Source: Zygaena filipendulae
Lineage: Eukaryota; Arthropoda; Insecta; Lepidoptera; Zygaenidae
Length of the DNA: 64,000 bases
NCBI GenBank assembly: GCA_907165275.2
Contig: OU015672.1
Span: forward strand, 4,570,501 to 4,634,500
Reading direction: 5' to 3'
Shown: positions 27,101 through 33,100 of the stretch, in pieces
Layout: the number at the start of each line of letters is the position of its first letter
Position numbering within the stretch: the first letter of the stretch is position 1
The notes under the pieces: model-generated
What the model was told of the DNA's origin: nothing
Seen by the model: only the letters and a program-made list of their open reading frames with translations
Database searches by the model: none
Program-made: the position numbers and the translations under genes

Positions 27101-30100
27101 ATGTAATACCAAGTCGGTTAATTTATTCAGTGCCTACTTAAGGGTCCTTCTGTCTAAAGTTATCATGTTATAAGCTAATCTAATAACATTTTATAGTGAC
27201 CATATCAAATTTAAAAACCTTTTATGTTTTAAATAGATTGATTGGCTTGGCGATCACGTGAAAACACAATGTATCTCACAAGTAATACATATTATAATTA
27301 AATTAGATTGTTTAGAACCATAATTATGTATTACATGTGAGATGTATTGTGTTTTCACGTGATCGCCAAGCCAATCAATCTATTTAAAACATAAAAGGTT
27401 TTTAAATTTGATATGGTCACTATAAAATGTTATTAGATTAGCTTATAACATGATAACTTTAGACAGAAGGACCCTTAAGTAGGCACTGAATAAATTAACC
27501 GACTTGGTATTACATTGATCTCACAACTTTTTACTGTAGAAGAAGTGAGTTGCGAGACTTGGACTTTTTTACAAGTTTGTTTTTGATGGGATTTGCATTA
27601 CTAACATACTACACTAGCCTCTTTAAAAATTATGACATTATTGTTGGTAATTTTCTTTCCTACGGCACAGAAATATTATATGTATTACTATAGGTACCTA
27701 TACTTTACCTTTTCATGATATCAGTGTAGCATAACTTCCTACCGGAACTTCCTCGCGGTTTCAACCGCATCAAATTCGGAACTCCTTCTTCTTCTTCTTT
27801 CTTAATTCCAGAGATAACCCCCCTAAACCGGAACTGACAGACGTTATCTTTTTATAATATTAGTTAGTTAATGTAGATAAATAAAGATAATAATAATAAT
27901 TATTATTATTATATATATACAGTCGAGGAAAGTACTAAAAGCTTATGGGACATAACTATAATAATTGTTTTTTTTTTCTTCACCAGACTACGACGACGAC
28001 GACGACAGCGACGAGCCGATGCCGCGCCCGCAGCCGCCGCGACACTACATCCACGACACCAACGTGCAGGTAGGTGCAATGTACGCTTTATTGTCTTGGC
28101 AATAAGCTTCAATTTAGTATATTTCATTACGAGTGCGGAATGCCTGTCATTGCAAAGAGTTCCGACAAATGTCTACCCGAGCCGAGGCGCAGTCGAAGGT
28201 GAGGGTTGACAGTCGGAACTCTCTGCAATGACGGTTCCGCACGTGTACTGAACAACTATTTTTAATACAGTTGCGAAAAAGTGAAGCAATTTAATAAAAT
28301 AATAAAAACACAATAAACTCAACTAAGTTCCAACTGTGATCAAGAGATGGCGCTAGTCGTATTAGTAAAGCGAAACCTACGTTTCGTTAAAAAGTGTGTC
28401 AAAGTCGAGTCGCCATTTTTGACAGTTGGGAAAGAGAACGCACGAGTTCGGGAAAGATAAAGAAAAAGCTCGAGTATGTAATAGCCCACATCCCAAACGC
28501 TATACGTCCCCGCAATACGCCACTTTTTGAGCAACTGTATTAAAAAATAATCTATAATACAGGGTGTAATTTTAATCGGCGGTCAAATTCAATCTTGTAT
28601 ATAATTTTTTGTAAAGTAGCAATTTTTTTTATAAAAAAAAAGGTTTCTGTTGAGAGTGATTTGTGCATTCGTTTTTTATTTCGTTTTTTTGGTGATGCTT
28701 TAATTTTTATTTCAGAACGTGACACCTAACGTTGTCACGGAGACGTAATAGCTTGGTTTGCTTGAGGTTTGTTTTTGTTTTGTTTTATCTACCTATTTTT
28801 ATTTTATTTTCAATTCCCATTTTTATCATCAGCTTTTACATATTTATAATGTCGTACACCTAGGCATGAGAGTTTGAAAACGCTATCAAGGTTTGATAAA
28901 GTGTAAAAAACAATTGAGTAAAGAAAGAACAGTGATAACGTTATGACTGCATGCAATAACGTGATGGCTGTGTGCACACCTTGCACATGAGCACAGAAAT
29001 ACTTCCAAAATTCCATTTCTACAGCAAATGTGAGTTTAATACCTACCTGCTACATACCTGCTCGTAATACCTCCGCTACAGTGGTGACCCTCCGACAACA
29101 AAGAAGAAGAAAAAAGGAATCAACAAAAGGCTGAAGCTATGGCCGAGCAAGAACAAAAAATCGTCGAGACAACCAAAATCGCTGACCTGGCTGCGATCTC
29201 CGTGCAGTCAAAACTACTTCCATTTTGGCGCACCGTTCCCAGAGCCTGGTTCGTCCAGTTTGAGGCAGTCATCGATCCCTTGAAGACATCAGATGACCAA
29301 AAATACAGATACGTCCTTTCGAAGCTAGAACCGGCCGATCTACAGCACATCACCGACCTACTATACAGCCCACCTGAGAAAGGGAAGTATGAAGCCGTGA
29401 AAAATCGACTACTCACCGTGTACGAAAAATCAGAAGTCGAGAACTTTCAGAAGCACATCAGCGGTTTAGACATCGGCGACCAGAAACCCAGCGTGCTGCT
29501 ACGAAAAATGAGAGAACTCAATAACGGCCTCATCACTGAAGAAGGCTTGAAGATCGAGTGGCTCAATCACGTGCCAGCCCACTGTCGCTGCGTACTCTCT
29601 ATCAACAAAGAATCTTCACTCGACACGTTAGCAGCAATGGCAGACAGGATGATGGAGTACGTCGGGAGCACGCCCGTCAACACCGTGGCAGCAGTATCAA
29701 ACGCAACCTCTTCAGCAGCATCATCTAACAGCACCTGCGAGCCACCGCACTCAGAGATCCTATCAAGATTGGAAAAACTCACATTACAAGTGGCGGAATT
29801 GCGAGCACGGCATACCACGCGTCAAACATCTCGTCAACCATTTCGCGGACGCTACCGCTCTCACTCACGCTCATCATCGTCCCGTGTGAAGCCTGGCGAT
29901 CCTACGTGGTTATGCAGATACCATCACAAGTTTGGCAAGAAGGCAATACGCTGCGAGTCACCGTGCGCACAACGTAACAAGACGTCGGAAAACTAACGTC
30001 GACACCGACCGCGGCGGACGTCGGTGTCCCCAAGATCAGCAACCGCCTTTGTGTTCATGATCGCGACTCACACGAACGTTTCCTCGTGGACACTGGCGCA

Positions 30101-33100
30101 GATATATCTGTTTGGGCTGCAACATCGAAAACTAAGAAAAAGGCCGCACATACCTACAAACTTTACGCGGCAAACAACACACCGATAAATACCTACGGCG
30201 AGAAAACAATCAAGCTCAACCTGGGACTACGGCGCAGTTTCACCTGGACATTTATTGTCGCAGACGTGAAGACTTCCATATTGGGTGCAGACTTCTTACG
30301 TCACTACAAGCTCCTTGTGGATCTTCACAGAAAAAAATTAATCGACGACGAAACCAAGCTTACCGTCGACGCCACTGAAGTATCAACAACCGCCGAGTCC
30401 ATTCGCATCGTGAGCTCCGACTAACAATATCACGATATCTTGAAGCATTTTCCTGGCGTTCTCCGACCCATGTCTCTTAAGCAGCCAGCCAAACATGACG
30501 TCGTACATCACATCGAAACGACGGGTCCTCCGCTTTCGGCACGCGCCCGCCCTCTACCGCCCGACAAATACAACGCCGCAAAAGCCGAATTTGATCGGAT
30601 GATGGAGATTGGCATTTGCAGACCTTCAAGCAGTCCATGGGCCAGCCCTCTACACGTCGTCACGAAAAAAGACGGCGGACTTCGTGTATGCGGCGACTAC
30701 CGAAGATTAAACGCAGTGACGCAACCCGATCGCTATCCGATACCACGCATTCAAGATTTCACGTACCCACTCAACAACAAAAAAATATTTTCGAAACTTG
30801 ATCTCAAGATGGCTTACTACTGGATTCCCATGGCGAGTAAAGAAGATGCACAGAAAACAGCCATAATCACTCCGTTCGGGCTATACGAATTTACATGCAT
30901 GACGTTCGGTCTACGCAACGCAAGTCAAACCTTTCAAAGATTCATGCATCAAGTTCTCCGAGGTATAGAAGACTGTTTCTGTTTCGTCGACGACATTCTC
31001 CTATTTTCTGAAGATGAAAACAACCATAAGAAGCTTCTCCATCAAGTCTTAGAACGTCTCGACAAACACGGCGTCACACTCAACGTCGACAAATGCCAGT
31101 TTGGAGTTGAAACTATAAACTTCCTAGGCTACGAAGTCTCCGCCAGTGGTATCAAACCCACGATAGATCGCATCGAAGCAATTTCCTCGTATCCGAAACC
31201 GAAGACAATCGTCGAACTACGACGCTTCCTAGGCATGCTTAATTTTTACCGAGATTGCCTACCTCATCAAGCCGATCATCAACACGAACTCAACAAGTTT
31301 CTTCACAACAAGAAAAAGAATGACAAAACGCCCATAGAATGGACACCGGAAGCGAACGAAGCTTTTGAAAAATGCCGCCAAAGCATTACCGAAGCAACAA
31401 CGCTAAGCTACCCCGTTCACGGTTGCAAACTCGCTATAATGACAGACGCCTCGGATCACAGTTTAGGCGCAGTACTACAACAAAAGGTTGAGAACAACTG
31501 GAAACCATTAGCATTCTTCTCGAAGTCAATGAGCCCTACGCAACGCCGCTACAGCGTGTACGATCGCGAATTATTAGCTATGTACATGGCTGTAAAACAC
31601 TTCAGAAGACTAATCGAAGGCTGCGAAGTAACTATACTCACCGATCATAAACCTCTCTCTTTCGCACTCAGCAGACCCGCCAGTAGTAGCGACACACCGA
31701 GACGAGAACGGCAGCTACATTTCATATCTCAATTTTGTTCGAGTATCAAGTACATCAAAGGTGAAGAAAATCCAATCGCCGACGCATTATCACGAATCGA
31801 AGACATCCAGAACCCAAATGTCATAGACTACAACCAACTTGCAATAGACCAAAGCAACGACGAAGACTTGAGAAATCTAAAGAAACAACCCAACTTGAAA
31901 TTCGCCGAAGTAACTCTTCCCGGACTCGACCGACCAATCACATGCGAGCTATCGACTACGTCACCCCGTCCGTATTTACCTAAAACATACCGCTATGCCG
32001 CATTCAAAGCGCAACACGGGCTATGTCACCCCGGGGCAAGAACCACACGGAAGCAGATAGCATCGAAATTTTTCTGGCCAGCTATGAACAAAGAAGTAGC
32101 AACATGGGCCAAAGCATGTATCGACTGTCAGCGCAGCAAGGTACATCGTCACGTCGTCACTCCTCTGGCAGAGTTTCCACCTTCTCAACGTTTCGAACAC
32201 ATACACATAGACGTCGTGGGACCGCTACGATTATCGCACGATTTCAAGTTTTGCGTCACCATAATAGACAGACGCACCAGATGGCCGGAAGCTGTTCCAG
32301 TTCAAGACATCACCGCAGAAAGCGTCGCAAAAGCCCTCTACGAGAACTGGATAGTGCGATTTGGCGTCCCGCTCAGAATTACGACAGACAGAGCACAAAA
32401 TTTTGAGTCAGCACTATTCAACACACTACTGAAGAGATGGGGTATATCTAGAATCCGCACTACAAGTTATCACGCCCAGTCAAACGGAAAAGTAGAACGA
32501 CTTCATCGTACAATGAAGGCAGCTCTCATGGCGCGCGGTGCAACCACAACATGGGTAGACGAGTTGCCCACCGTACTATTTGGTTTACGCACCGCACTAC
32601 GAGAAGATAATCTCAGCCCTGCACTGATGACCTACGGCGCAACACTACGAATACCGTCCGATTTTTTCGTACCTACACAGTCGAAAATCGAAGATGCAGA
32701 ATACGTGCAACGGCTAAGCCGAACAATGGCAACGTTAATACCCACAAATCGTACCACAACGTCACGACCTACGTTCGTACACAAGAACCTAGCTACGTGT
32801 ACACACGTTTTCGTTCGAAACGACGCGGTCAGACCGCCATTGACTCCGCCATATGACGGACCCTATCAAGTTCTACAACGTCACGAGAAGTATTTCAAGA
32901 TACAGTTACCACTACGCACAACCGTGATATCACTGGATAGACTCAAGCCTGCCTACCTACTTAACGAAGAAGACGTAAGCACGAGCGACACTGACGTCAC
33001 GTCGGAACGCAAGAGATCGAGTTCACCGAACCGTGATCCAGTCGAAACACGTGAAACAAGCAATTCGACTCCAGCTGTCTTACCTACGTCACCTTACATC

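Noticed and set aside
30616..32406. Short ORFs inside the retrotransposon
   Set aside because: Out-of-frame shadows of pol.
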